Assembly (NCBI RefSeq): GCF_932294415.1
Contig: NC_065535.1
Span: 8,717,001 to 8,781,000, forward strand
Origin: Quercus robur
Lineage: Eukaryota > Streptophyta > Magnoliopsida > Fagales > Fagaceae
Length of the DNA: 64,000 nt
Direction: 5' to 3'
The notes below the pieces were generated by a model. That model was not told the origin of the DNA, ran no database searches, and saw only the letters and a program-made list of their open reading frames with translations. A program made the position numbers and the translations under genes. This document shows positions 1 to 12,282 of this stretch, one piece after another. Position 1 is the stretch's first letter. Each line of letters begins with the position of its first letter.

Positions 1-61
1 TAATATATTCATATACAATTATACAACCATGATAATTGTTGTTTTGCTAACTTCTTTGTAG

Positions 62-2729
62 GCATGAATCGATAGTTATCCAAGAAATCCTTAAAAGGAT
101 ATTTAGTAAATTGAATCTTATATTCCAAGGTACTGTTTCCAAGGAGCTTGTTGGAATAGAATCCCGTGTGAAGGAAATGTTGGATTTATATTTAGATGAA
201 GGGTTGGGTGGTGTTCGCTTTGTAGGGATTTGCGGGATGGGTGGAATAGGTAAAACAACTATTGCACAAGAAATTTCTAAAAGAATATCTAGCAATTTTG
301 AAGCCAGTTGCTTTATTACTAATGTTAGAGAAGAAACTAAAAATCAATGTCTAGTTTCTTTACACACACAACTTCTTTCTAAGATCCTAATGGAAAGTGA
401 AATAAAAATATGGAATGTTAGTGAAGGAATTAGTGTTATAGCGAATAGACTACGCAACAAAAAGGTTCTTATTGTTCTTGATGATGTGGATGGACAAGAA
501 CAACTTGAAGCACTAGCAGGGAAACATGATTGGTTTGGTCTTGGGAGTCGAATTATTGTAACAAGTAGAGATATCCATTTGTTGAGAAGGCATGGAGTGG
601 AAGACGTATATACACCTAAAGGATTGAATGATGATGAAGCTTTGGAGCTTTTTAGTTGGAGGGCTTTCAAGAAACCTCATCTTGAAGAAAATTATGTAGA
701 TTTGTCTAGAGATTTTGTGAGTTATGCTAATGGTCTTCCTTTAGCTCTTAGCATTTTAGGTTCTTTATTGTTTGGTAAAAGAACTAATGCAAGGAGAAGT
801 GCTCGTGATAAACTAAGAGCAGAATCTAATAGAGACATTTTGAATATACTTCAAATAAGTTTTGATGGGCTAACGGATACACAGAAAGAATTGTTTTTAG
901 ATATTGCATGTTTCTTCAAAGGGGAGAAAAAAGATTGCATAAGAGATATACTAGAAAGTTTTGGTTACCACCCAAACTACAATATTGATGTCCTCATGGA
1001 AAAATCTCTCATAACCATTGATAAATGTGGAACCTTGTGTATGCATGATTTACTCCAACAAATGGGTCAAGAAATTGTTCATCGTGAGTCTCCTAAAGAG
1101 CCGGGTGGACGTAGTAGATTGTGGATATATGAGGATGTCGTTCGAGCATTGAAGAATAATATTGTAAGTTGACTAGTATAAACCTGAACCTAAAGAAGTA
1201 TACATATATCATCACAAAAGTTTTTAAGAATTTACCAATTATTATAATTTCATTGTTTTTGGCTATTAGGGAACAGAGGTAGTTGAAGGCATAAAGCTAA
1301 ATGTACCTTTTCAAAAAGTGGAACACTTGAGTGTGAAGCCTTCTCAAAGATGAAAATTTTGAGATTGCTAAAAATTGGTGATGTGCAACCTCAACACAGC
1401 CTCTTTAGAGGTAATGTGCAACTTCCAAATGGTCTTAGTTATCTTTCTAATGAGTTATGCATTATAACATGGCATGGATATCCCTTAAAATCCATGCCAT
1501 CTGGTTTTCAACCAAACAAACTTGTTGAACTCAGAATGACAAGTAGCTTCATCAAACAATTGTGGAAAGGAATTATGGTAATATTTTCACTCAAGCAATT
1601 GTGTGTTTTCTTCCTTTTCATTACTTGAGTTTATCTAATAATTTTTTTGGTTTATAACAGAATTTAAATGAGTTAAGACTCATTGACCTAAGTGACTCCC
1701 AAAATTTGATTGAGATGCCAAACCTTAGCGGAGCCCCAAAGCTTAAGCAATTGATTCTTAGCAATTGTACAAGACTATATAAGATTCATGCATCTCTTGG
1801 AGATCTCAAACAGCTTATTATATTGGATCTGAGTGGTTGCAAAAGTCTCGAAAGCCTTCCACAAAATATCAGTTTGGAAGCACTTGAAATTTTCAATCTT
1901 GGTGGTTGTTCAAGACTGAAGAAGTTTCCAAAAATTGTAGGAAATATGCCACGTTTGCCAAAACTTTGTTTGAGTGGGACTGCTATAAAAGATTTATCAT
2001 TATCAACAGACCATTTAACTGGCGTTATCAAAATGGATCTAAGATATTGCAAAATCCTTTCAAGTCTTTCAAATGGTTGTTGTTTGACGTCTTTAAAAAT
2101 TCTCAATTTAACTGGCTGCTCACAACTTAATGAATTGCCAGAGAATTTGGGGAACATTAAAGGTCTGGAGAAGCTATTGGTGAGTGGAACTGCTATAATA
2201 GGACTACCTTCTTCGATTGTTCTCTTAAAAAATCTTAGAGTACTAAATCTTCATGGATGTGAAGGCTTATCATTTATATCATCAAATAAACTCTTCAGAT
2301 TTCCTTTAATGCAAAAAAGAAGAAAAGATCCCATGGGCATGTTAGGGCGTGCTCTTTCTAATTTGTGGTCTTTGACTCAATTGGATCTAAGTTATTGCAA
2401 TCTTCGATCAATCCCGGATGGTCTTGGTTGTTTGTCCTCTTTAAGACATTTACTTCTTAGAGGAAATAATTTTGTTTGCCTTCCTAAAAGTATCGCCCGA
2501 CTATCTAATCTGAAGTATCTTCATGTGAGTGGTTGCACACATCTTCAATCTTTGACAGAGCTTCCATTAAATATTAAATTTATTCGTGTAGAGGGTTGTA
2601 CCTCATTGGAAATACCATTAAGACCTGAAAATGGTCCTTATCTGAATATCAATCTTATCAATTGTGTTCAATTGATTAACTACAATGACACGCTATTAAC
2701 AACAATGCTAAGACATCACATTCAATTTA

Positions 2730-2782
<53 letters not shown>

Positions 2783-3569
2783 TCTCGTGAGGTTTTAATT
2801 TTTAAACATCATGATTTTGTAATTTTGTATGTTTCAGAGAGATGAAGACTATGGAATTGCTATTCCTGGAGGAGAAATTCCGAAATGGTTTATCGATCAA
2901 AGTGTGGGGAATTCAATGAATTTGCAAGTACCTTCAGATTTAAGTAATAAATTGATGGGAGTCGCAATGTGTGTAGTTTTTGTACTCCGCCAACATCATT
3001 CACTTCACCAACTTTATTTGCTTTGGTGTTACTTGAAAGCCAACAGGTATCGAGCTCCCGAGGGATTGAACTTTCATTTCGCGGAAACATTTGGTAAGAT
3101 TGAATCATATCACCTTTTGCAAGGATACTTTCCCTATAAATCATTCGATCGACCATTGAAAGAAAATTTGAGTCAAACAAATGTTGATGGATTTAGTCAA
3201 ATTGGGATTGAATTTATTACCCAAGGTCCAGGATTAAAGGTTACAAAATGTGGGGGCCATTTGATATTTGAGCAAGACATTGAAGATCTAAACCGAACTA
3301 TGCTTGGGTGTAGCATCACTCCTTATGAGGATGATTTCAAAGACTTAGCAAAAGATACCAAAACTAAGCGAAGCCATGATGACAATGACAGGGATGAGGC
3401 TGGAACCAGTGGAGAATGTACCTCTAATGAGGTAGATGTACCACATCCAAAAAGGATAAAGCTCTCTAATCTAATTGAAAGATTAATTCCGTGCTTGGGA
3501 AATTGGATTTGGAATTTAGGCACACAAGGACAAGGCAACTCTGATTGTAAAAAAAAGGAATCCCAGTGA
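62..3569 (+). pseudogene. TIR-NB-LRR (TNL) immune receptor, 5' partial, one frameshift
   Basis: TNL receptors sense pathogen effectors in the cytoplasm and use ATP binding in the NB-ARC domain as a switch. Exons seen: 62-1163, 1270-1577, 1661-2731 and 2838-3569, all with GT-AG borders. The first begins after an acceptor at 60-61 and reads in phase from the usual post-TIR linker, so the TIR exon lies left of the window. NB-ARC motifs are in order: P-loop GMGGIGKTT (234-260), kinase-2 VLIVLDDVD (about 465-491), GSRIIVTSRD, GLPLAL (about 732), FLDIACFF and MHD (1041-1049). Leucine-rich repeats fill the third exon, and the last exon carries the post-LRR C-JID-like domain (GGEIPKWF). In the second listed exon the phase-correct frame GTEVVEGI runs into a TGA at 1351. 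The family-like frame KILRLLKI resumes one base out of register, so about one base is missing near 1330. It is either a pseudogene or a sequence error. Confidence in the family is very high. Confidence 0.9.
2732..2781. repeat. (CT)n microsatellite in the last TNL intron
   Basis: A run of about 25 CT units starts right at the donor (aag|gtctct) and fills the first half of a short intron (2732-2837). It sits in the polypyrimidine sense of the intron. Confidence 0.9.
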
Positions 3570-4980
3570 AAGTAGTAGCTTTGATGAATTTGTACAGCTG
3601 ATAATCCATTTTTCTCTGAATTTTTTTGTAAGTCACCATCCTTCTCACTTTTTAAGAATCTTTTTTTGTAGTTGTATATTTCTTCTTTTTTTAAAAAAAT
3701 TTAAATTCATTGGCATATGCTTTCATTTGAGTTCAATAATACTTATGATGAGGTTATTGGACTTTGTAGTTCGTTGTTGAAGAGAATTTGTCACATTAAC
3801 AGGTATTTTTGTTCAGTTATGTTGGAGGGTAAATGGATGCTCTTGTTACTCTTTCTTTATGGCATTTACTACTACAATTTTCCAACTCCAATATTGTTGT
3901 AAAATCAAATGGAAAGAAGAAAATTTAGGCCATTTTATACTAAAGAGGTTGCCTAATCTTAGGCCAGCCATGTTGATTCGGGAGAATTTTCATTTTGCTT
4001 CTTCTAATTATTTTTTATAGCATTGGGTTGGAGGTTTTAACTTGTAAAAAGGGTGATGAATTATTTGCAAAGTTTTCTTGTCGAGTATAATAGACCTTGA
4101 ATTTTATTGAGCTGATATATTTGAATACTAATGCGAAGTAAAGACCCAATTAATTTAATAATTAAACTAATGCAACTTTTTTTTTTTTTTTTTTTTTTTT
4201 TTTATGAATAGAATAATGTATTATATTAAGAAAGAAGGGGAAGAGAACCAACCCCTCTAAAGAACCCTTGTTTTATTTTTATGTTTGATGTATTAAGAAA
4301 TATAGAACCTATGGTATTTCTTGTTGACAATTTGACAATTTGGAATTAGAAACTTTTCATTGTTAGATTTGTCTATCACTAGGAAACTGATGACATGTTG
4401 TTCCATCTAGGTGAATGGATGTGGCTATTTTATATATTATATATATGATTTGCATTACTTTCAGATTGATTGAATCAATGCAGTTGGATTGAAGTTTTCA
4501 ATTGCTAGCTGTTGCCCGAGCTTGGCAGTGCAAAAGTGTGGGCTTTGTCTCGTAAGTCATAACAACATGATGATATGCAGAGTTCTAGCAAACGGTAAGG
4601 CACTACATGGCTTCTTTATCTTGCAATTGATGTCTCCTTTGTTAATTGATAATTTATATTAGGGAAAGAAATAAGCAAATTTGTAATGGTGAAGTAAGAC
4701 CCTATAGAACTAGAAGTTTTAATTGAGAATTTAACCTGAAAGACTGAGAACATCCGTTAATCCCATGCTTAAAGAAGATGGGAAAACAAGAATAACTTTT
4801 CCTTTACTTGCACTGCTACCTTTGTGACTTTTGAGCTCTTCTTAAGTTACTGGTATGTCTTTGCTAAAAAAAGAAAAAAAGAAAAAGAAAATGTTACTGG
4901 CATGTCATCCACCTCGTAGCCTTCTATAAATTGATTTGTACTGCTACCTTTGTGAATTTTGCAGCTATCCTTTGTGACAT
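3570..4980. other. TNL 3' flank, no gene seen
   Basis: AT-rich sequence after the TNL stop. It probably contains the 3' UTR, a poly-T run at 4170-4203 and a short A/G-rich run near 4870-4890. Only chance ORFs are present (for example 3717-3902), and they resemble no family I know. Confidence 0.5.
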
Positions 4981-4984
4981 GCTA

Positions 4985-7450
4985 CAAACAAAATTGCCTA
5001 TATCCTGCCTAAGAGCTCTATCCATCCTTGTAACCTCTTTACCATCTTCTCTTTTACTCTAAAAGTGATTGTTTTGGATTTTCCCAACATGACTGGAAGG
5101 CCATGATATTTCTCATGCTGAGACGACACTTGGGCTCATTAAATACGTTGGATGTCCTTTTGGGTATCATTTGTAGTATTCTTCTAAAGAAGAGGGTGAT
5201 CTAATCTTATCTCTATTTATCTTTTGGCCTGAGGACTATTCATAGAAATTGGAGATATCCACTAAGTGTTAGCACTCATTAATTGTATATTGGCAAAATA
5301 TTAGGTTGTCATCAGTGCATAAAAGATGTGATATTCTCAAACCACCCTAGCATATATTGATATCATGAATCCTTTCCTCTGTCTTTGCCTCCCTCAATAG
5401 GTTTGACATTGCCAAACTGAGTACATTGGGGATGTACTATGGGGGCACAAATCGGGAAACAAAAGAACAACGGTTAAGAAAAAAGAAACCTGGCTTGTGC
5501 ATGAATTTCTCCAAAAAGCCCTATTCCACCCAATCGTAGGCCTTCTTCATATTAATCTTTAACGCCACTTACCCTATTTCCTTATTCTTTTTGTCCTCAA
5601 GATGTTCGACACTTCAATAACTACAGTTATGTTACGGTTGTAGAAATGCACTCTGGGAGTGAAACACCGAATGGAAGAACAGACTTTAGCCTATTTGCTA
5701 GGACTTTTAAGATCACTTGTTATTAGTTTATTACATTACAGATGCTAACAGGTCAAAAATCTGCTAGTTTATCTTTTTTAAGCATATGGCTTGAGTTTTG
5801 TATGGATAACACAACCTCTACATCATCATCTCCTACAATATGCCAAAAATTGAGGTAAAATAAATTTGCCATATCATATGGATCTAGCGTTTTGGATGAG
5901 TGCATTTGAGTAATGCCAGTTTGATCACCATTGTAGTGAATGTTTAGAGTAGTCTTTGTTGGGCTTTGTGGAGCCTAATTTTGTTTGATCCGGTTCGACA
6001 ACCCGACCCAACCCGACCCGAATAATATTGCGTGGTTTTTAATGGGAGATTTATTGTTGCCGTGTTTTTTGTGATATTGAAAATTGTAGCCGCACCTTGT
6101 ATTTTCTTTTTCCCTGATAATAGTGAAATCCTTGCAACTCCGTGGACGTAGGCAAATTGCCGAACCACGTAAATACTGTCTTGTGCGTGTAATTGCTTTT
6201 CTTTGACGTGTGTTTTCTCTATTTTTTTTGTTTCTCACAGGTTGGGATTTCGGTGAAATTCCCTACAGTCTCCTATTCTATTCATCTCATTGCTGACTTC
6301 CCTCTCTGCCACCTCCATAGTTCAATCGATTCTCAGTGGATTTGATGTTAGGAATAGTTCCTTGAAGTACTTATCTGCTATATCCTTTGACTGGTCCTCT
6401 TCACGCACCACTTCCCCTCATCACACAAACCCCCCTAACAGGTTGTTTGTCCTCCTCTAATTCACTTTCTGGTGGAGAAATTGTATATTCTTGCCTCTAG
6501 CCTTTAGCTATACAGCTCTCGACCTTCGTCTCTAACGCACCTCTTCAGGTAACAGAAGGTTATTAATTTTCATTTTTTAAGGCTGAAATTTTCAGCCCAT
6601 GATGCCCATTAATTTGTGATTATCATGCTCTAGGGATTCTTGTGACACTAGTTTCTCCTTTATTTAGCTTTGCATAGCCCCAAAAGTTTGTTGGCTCCAC
6701 TTTCTTAATTCCTTCCGGCAAGTTTTGATCTTCTCGCTTGGCACATTCATCAGACTCCCCTAACATGCCATTTGCCTCCATGTTTCCCCTATAATCTTTT
6801 CACATTCATGATGCCCAATTTGCTTCTCTTCAAACCATTATACTCTATTCCTTCCCTTACTTTGCTTCCTTTTGGTTTGTATATCTAGTACTTGCGATGC
6901 ATGATCAGATGACCTACTCTCTTTAGACCAAGCCATCCACGATAGAGTAGCTAGGGCCCTATCAAGTCTCTCTCGGATGTCTATGCCCCTTCTTGGCTAT
7001 TATTCCGCTTAAATTCCACCCTTTGAAACCTAGGACCACAACCTGACATCAATTTATTACTTCTTGAAAATCCATCATCATCTTCAATGGTCTCACACGT
7101 GCACCTTGTGAGAAAAGTTTTATATGCATAACCATGGAGTAGACCCATCATGTTAAGATGATTTAGTGGGGCCCAAGACTTTCCTCTCGATCTGTTAATG
7201 TCTGGGGTGATAGAATCTTATTAGCCTCCCCTTCTTTGATATTACAATTGAGTATTTGGTGCTACGAGTAATATTGGATTTCAACTCTGGTTTCCTCCTT
7301 CCACAACAATGCTAAATCCCCTCTCCTCCAATACTTGGCGCCGTAAACAGGCTTTCCATCCTACATTCCTACTTCCATCTAGTTTTGTCTCTATAGGAAG
7401 CAAAACTCTCAGATCGTACATCTTCACTATGTTGTGATTAGATTAAATAT
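4985..7450 (-). mobile_element. Degenerate LINE (L1-type non-LTR retrotransposon)
   Basis: The minus strand preserves scattered non-LTR retrotransposon signatures. Around 5575-5495 it reads KINMKKAYDWVE followed by GFLEKFMHK, the typical plant LINE reverse-transcriptase block. Around 6830-6750 it reads FEEKQIGHHECEKI then GETWRQM, the segment between endonuclease and RT. The line RKELRKWSQQTFG follows at about 6720-6690. The order endonuclease, then RT is right for an element reading leftward. Many stops and frame changes show that it is old and dead. A solo LTR (5957-6267) interrupts it. The borders are approximate. Confidence 0.7.
5957..6267 (+). mobile_element. Solo LTR, about 311 bp, same family as 48293-48786
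   Basis: It starts TGTTGGGCTTTGTGGAG and ends CCCTACA, with a 4-5 bp duplication (gtctt / gtctc) at its ends. Its 3' half (accacgtaaatactgtc and neighbours) matches, in reverse orientation, the solo LTR in the P450 array. It is inserted in the decayed LINE and so is younger than it. No internal region is present. Confidence 0.65.
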
Positions 7451-7594
7451 AACTTTTCATCCCATGAATGGCTTCAACACATAATTAGCACTGCCTCTTT
7501 TTTTTTCTTCAAAATTTTGAAGGATGAATTCTTTTTTTTTTTTTTTTTTTTGTTATAGACGGATGAATACTTTAACAGTTAGCAAAATATATTA

Positions 7595-7828
7595 GGGTAA
7601 ATTTCACAAACATACCTTGAGGTTTAAGGAAATACCAATCAAGTCCATAACATTTAGAAATTGACCATCTCAGTCCAATATCCAAATGGCTTGTTAATGC
7701 CGTTACCTTTCTAGGTAATTTTTTAGTTTCTTTCTCTCTCTATCAGAAGTCTCCTCTTTCTCGTGTCTCTTCTCTTTCTCTTCTTCCTTACTCTGATCCT
7801 CTCTCCGATTTCTGTTTTCTTTTTCTTC

Positions 7829-7865
<37 letters not shown>

Positions 7866-8129
7866 TCTGACCCTTTTGCCTCTCTCTGATTTATAATTTC
7901 TCTATCTTCCTCTGACCTTGAGGTTTAAGGAAATACCAATCAAGTCCATAACATTTAGAAATTGACCATCTCAGTCCAATATCCAAACGGCTTGTTAATG
8001 CTGTTACCTTTCTAGGTAATTTTTTAGTTTCTTTCTCTCTCTATCAGAAGTCTCCTCTTTCTCGTATCTCTTCTCTTTCTCTTCTTCCTTACTTTGATCC
8101 TCTCTCCAATTTCTGTTTTCTTTTTCTTC

Positions 8130-8168
<39 letters not shown>

Positions 8169-8968
8169 TCTGACCCTCTTGCCTCTCTCTGATTTATGAT
8201 TTCTCTATCTTCCTCTGACCTTTCTGTCCATAACCTCTAATTCTCACTTCGTCTGTCTGATGGCATCGTGGTGGTAGGTTCATTGATTTCACCTCTCTCT
8301 TTGTCTTTGTGGTGGCCCTATGGTTGTGGGTTTTGTAGTGGGTCAGTTGGATTGGTGATAGAGGATATGGGTTTTTTGTGGGTGAGTTGGAGTTTGTAGG
8401 TTTTGGTTTGGATTGTTGGTTTGGGTCTGTTGTGGGGTGGTCGGTGGCAGATTGTCAGAAAGCCACAGAGGAGATGTGATGAAGATTTTATGGGTTTGAA
8501 ATGTTTGTAAATTTGTTGATGCATGTGGTCTGTGGTTGTTGGTTTTGGGTTTGTGGATGAGTTTTGCTGATGGGTTTGTGGGTTGATGGTTTTTGTAGGT
8601 TTTGTTGACGCCATTGTTTTGCTGGATTTGTGGTTTTTGCTGATTCCATTGTTTTGCTGGATTTATGGGTTTTGATTATGGTCAATGGTCACTACGTTTT
8701 TGAGATTTGTTGGGTCGGTGGTAAGGCTTTTTTTTTTTTTCTTCTATTTGTTTTCCTGAGAAAGTCATTGTTCTTCAATTTTTTCTTCTTCTCCTCAGAA
8801 TCTGAGAAAGGAAAGAGAGAGACTTTTAGGGAGAGGGATGAAAGTGAGGAGAGATGTAACGGACGTTACAAACCATTTGAGGATAAGGATTGAGATGATC
8901 AATTTTTAAATGTTATGGACTTGATTGGTATTTCTTCAAACCTCAGGGTATATTTGTGAAATTTACCC
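7595..8968. mobile_element. Non-autonomous Mutator-like TIR element with perfect 9-bp TSD
   Basis: Inverted ends of about 100 bp (GGGTAAATTTCAC at the left, GTGAAATTTACCC at the right) are flanked by the identical 9-bp duplication AATATATTA at 7586-7594 and 8969-8977, as expected for Mutator superfamily insertion. The interior holds a tandem duplication of the left TIR with its CT-rich neighbour (copies at about 7609-7914 and 7915-8220) and a GT-rich segment (8260-8700). No transposase is visible. Frequent G/T-only ORFs inside are by-products of composition. Confidence 0.85.
7609..8220. repeat. Tandem duplication of about 305 bp inside the Mutator-like element
   Basis: The block beginning ccttgaggtttaaggaaat is repeated almost exactly starting at about 7915. 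Both copies end in a (CT)n tract (7824-7861 and 8133-8165) followed by similar sequence. The second copy therefore carries an internal copy of the left terminal repeat. Confidence 0.85.
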
Positions 8969-9342
8969 AATATATTATAACCAAAATATATTAGAAGAAG
9001 AAGTGAGTTTGGTTGGATCGATATGCATTTGACTTTAGATCAATCTAAACTTGATGATTGTGATTAGATAGTCCATTTGTAGACCCACTTTTGTCTGTTA
9101 ATTTGTGTTATTTCTTTCTGCCAGTTTGCAGTAGGGAGGACCAAAGTCAGAGCAGTTATTGGCGTTGCTGGCAAGGAATGTCATTAGATTGATAGGATGC
9201 AAGCAAAACATTGTCATTGATTAAGAATTTATACTTCTTCCTCTAATAATCCTAATTGGTTTTGTTGGAATGTACTGTGATGTAGTTTGTATTTTTCTTC
9301 TGTTTGTTGTCAAATGCATTCTAATTGTGTAATCAGATGTAA

Positions 9343-10353
9343 GAGCAATCACATCAGTTAGTGTATTTTACACATCCATTTTTACACTAAAAACCTACTT
9401 TTTCTATTTTACACATCCATTTTTACAAAACACCCACATCAATTCATCTATTCTATCACCTCTTTTATTTAAATAATTAATTTTCTCATATTTTTTTATT
9501 ATTTCCCTCAACTAACCCCTTTACATACGCGCGCTCTCTCTCTCTCTCTACCCATTTTTTCTGATTTGTTGCTGTCTCTCTATACCCATCTCTCTACCCA
9601 TCTCTATACCCATTTCTAAATCAACTCTCCCTCTCGGTCTAATCCTCCCTAGCTCTAATCCATAAGCACCGATCCACAGCTCCGATCAAGCAAGCACTGA
9701 TCTCCCTAGCTCCAATCCACAAGCACCGATCAGATCCGACCAGATCAGATCTAATCGAGATCTCCCTAGCTCCGATCCATAAGCACCGATTAGTTAGTGT
9801 ATCTCCCTAGCTCTGATCAGGCAAGACCCATACCCACGAGCTTCGATCAAGCGAGACCCACGAGCTCCGATCAAGCAAGACCCACGAGCTCTGATTGTTC
9901 TAGTCAAGCACCAATCGTTCCAATAAGCACTGATCTGTCTCTTTGTTGTTTGTCCGTTTGCGTTTGTTTGTGTGTGGGTGTGTTTGTGTATCTCTGTGTT
10001 TTTTTTTTTTTTTTTTTTGAGCAAGTGTATCTCTATGTTGATTTGTCTGTGTGGATGTGTTTGTGTGTGGGTGTGTTTGTGTGCATCTGAGGAAAAAGAA
10101 GAAGATGAGGAGAGGAGAAGTTACTAAGTTTGTTGAGCACGGAGAAGAGAGAAAAAAAAAAAGAAAAAAGAAGTGAACGGGAAATTAATAAATAGACGAG
10201 CTACAGTAACCGTGCATATTTACATGGTTACTATAGTTCGTGTAGAGATATACACATTTTTACACAATTTTAGAAGTATTGATGTGGAGCATTTTTTAGG
10301 CAAAATATGTAAAAATGGTGTCTTTTTCTATTTTACATGATCAGTGAATGCTC
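9343..10353. mobile_element. Non-autonomous Harbinger-like TIR element
   Basis: The inverted ends read GAGCAATCACATCAG at the left and, as reverse complement of the right end, GAGCATTCACTGATC. Both sides carry the 3-bp target duplication TAA (9340-9342, 10354-10356), typical of PIF/Harbinger insertion. Further in, both arms repeat the motif of a hexa-T/A stretch with 'tacacat' and 'gtaaaaatgg'. The interior has an imperfect repeat built on 'gctccgatcaagca' (9650-9900) and poly-T/GT runs. No transposase was found. The call rests on ends and TSD. Confidence 0.7.
9640..9915. repeat. Imperfect short tandem repeats (agctccgatcaagc type)
   Basis: About ten degenerate copies of a 20-50 bp unit built from 'agctccgatc', 'aagcaccgatc' and 'gagacccac' lie inside the Harbinger-like element. 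The open frame across it (9797-10090) is low-complexity Ser/Pro/Asp and is not a convincing gene. Confidence 0.7.
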
Positions 10354-10356
10354 TAA

Positions 10357-10659
10357 GAGTTGTATATTCTATTTTGCACAGATATTTCCAACCCTTTACC
10401 ATATTGATTGCTTTAAGGAAAAGTTGTAAGAAAAGGGTTTTACACTTTTACTTATTTAGGACAGTTTACTGGTGTTAGTATCATCTGCTATTTATTTGAT
10501 TTTTTGTTTTTTATTAAGGATAACAAGATATCCATTCTAATCAACAATGCTATTATTTCACAAAACTTTGTAGTGTTGAAAGTTCATAATGAAGAGAAAA
10601 TATACCATGCATCCAGTGTATGGTTTGTTGTATAAAGAGTAGGGATAGTTTGTTGTAGA

Positions 10660-10713
<54 letters not shown>

Positions 10714-10981
10714 GGGCTAATAATTATGAAATGAAATTCAACACACAAAATGGAAGAGTCTTGGTTGTGGCGTACCAGTTTTTGTTTTATAAAGAAGATG
10801 ACAGATCGGCCACGTGGAAGTGAGATTCACTGTTTTTATTTATTTATTCAAGAGATAACATTAGAAGGCTCTCCATTTGGTTTTGTAAAAGAAACAAAAT
10901 TCGCACAAAATACAAAAGAAAACAACAACAAAATTTGCCACCGAACATGTTTAGAGCTTGTTTATAATAATAATAATAATA

Positions 10982-11012
<31 letters not shown>

Positions 11013-11262
11013 GTTTAATTGGATTTAAACTTTTTGGTTTTTTCACCCAATAATTCACTTGCTACAAAAATTAAAAAAGATAAATGGACACATGGCAAAA
11101 AATTGGGCTCCAATTAAAATCCAATTTAGAATCTAATTGGATTTGGATTCTTTGATTTTTACAGTCAATAATTAACTTGGCACAAAATTAAAAATTAAAT
11201 GAGACACGTGGTGCAAAATTAAGAATTCAATTAAAATCTAATTGAATTTTCTCTACACTTTA

Positions 11263-11297
<35 letters not shown>

Positions 11298-11664
11298 CGT
11301 ACATTGCTCATTTGATTTTCAAAGCTCAATAAATAATATAAACTAATCGCTAACCCGGGCAATGCATGGGATAAAATCTTATGAAAGTATAGTTTATATG
11401 TATATTAGTTAAAAATGATTAAAAAATCAATGTTTATTATATGAAATAAAGATACACATATTTTGAAAAAAAAACAAAACAAAACAAAACAAATTGTGTG
11501 TGTAAATATATATTTAAAGATGAAACAAAGGTGCACTATTTATATTTCTATCATATTTAAACTTTTATAAAATATGGAACAACAAAATACAACAACAATA
11601 TTGACAAAAAGAAATTTCTAAGTTTCACTGAGGCTTTTAGGGAAAAAAAAAAAGCAAATAAAGT
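10357..11664. other. AT-rich intergenic sequence with microsatellites
   Basis: No gene seen. It contains poly-A plus (TA)n at 10663-10709, (AAT)n followed by (TA)n at 10966-11004, and (TA)n at 11267-11294. A degenerate tandem duplication of about 105 bp is present (about 11020-11130 and 11131-11250, unit 'aattggattt...cacaaaattaaaaa...gacac'). Confidence 0.6.
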
Positions 11665-12282
11665 TGTAGGGGCACGTTTCGGGGTCCGAGCCCAACAATT
11701 ATGTGGTTCTGGCCCAAGGAGCCCTAAACAATGAATTTGTAGAGAGTGGGTTACTAAAATTGGGCTTTGGTGTGTGAATGACGACCATCAAGGTATTTCC
11801 TGTGGGCCAAATTTAACAGAGAGAATTAATCCTTGGCTGAATCCAAGGAGCTTTTCCTGGTGCTTCCGATCTGTTTCGGGGTCCCTCTTTTGTTTCTCTT
11901 TGCTCCCTTTTTATAGTCGTTTTCCCCCCTCTGACTGGGGTCTCCAGGGCAGGTACTTGTCCCATCCACCCCTACCTCCAGTTGTTGGGAGTGGTTGTAA
12001 GGACAGAGAAGTATGGCTGTGTCAAGCACAAGGCACTGAATACAATAAGGGTTACCTTCCCTTGTACGCTTTCGTTCTATCTATCGTTTTTCTCCACTTT
12101 CGTGCTTTCCCTGCCTTGTGGAATGGTCTGGAGTTTTGCCATTTTTTTCCGTTACTTCTTTTACCCTCAGCTATATCCATCCGAGGAGGATTTTCCATAT
12201 CCGAGGAGGGGTTTTTCCATGGACTGGACCCCTGGCCCAGTATAGATATTCAAACGGGCCTATCCGTCTTTTTCCCCCCACA
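11665..12282 (-). repeat. Left LTR (3' LTR) of the LARD-like element
   Basis: 618 bp, TG...CA ends. It is directly repeated at 14407-15016. Confidence 0.85.

Noticed and set aside
8318-8893. Open frames on both strands near 8300-8900
   Set aside because: They are low-complexity (Thr/Pro/Lys or Phe-rich) frames from GT-rich sequence inside a Mutator-like element and match no family.
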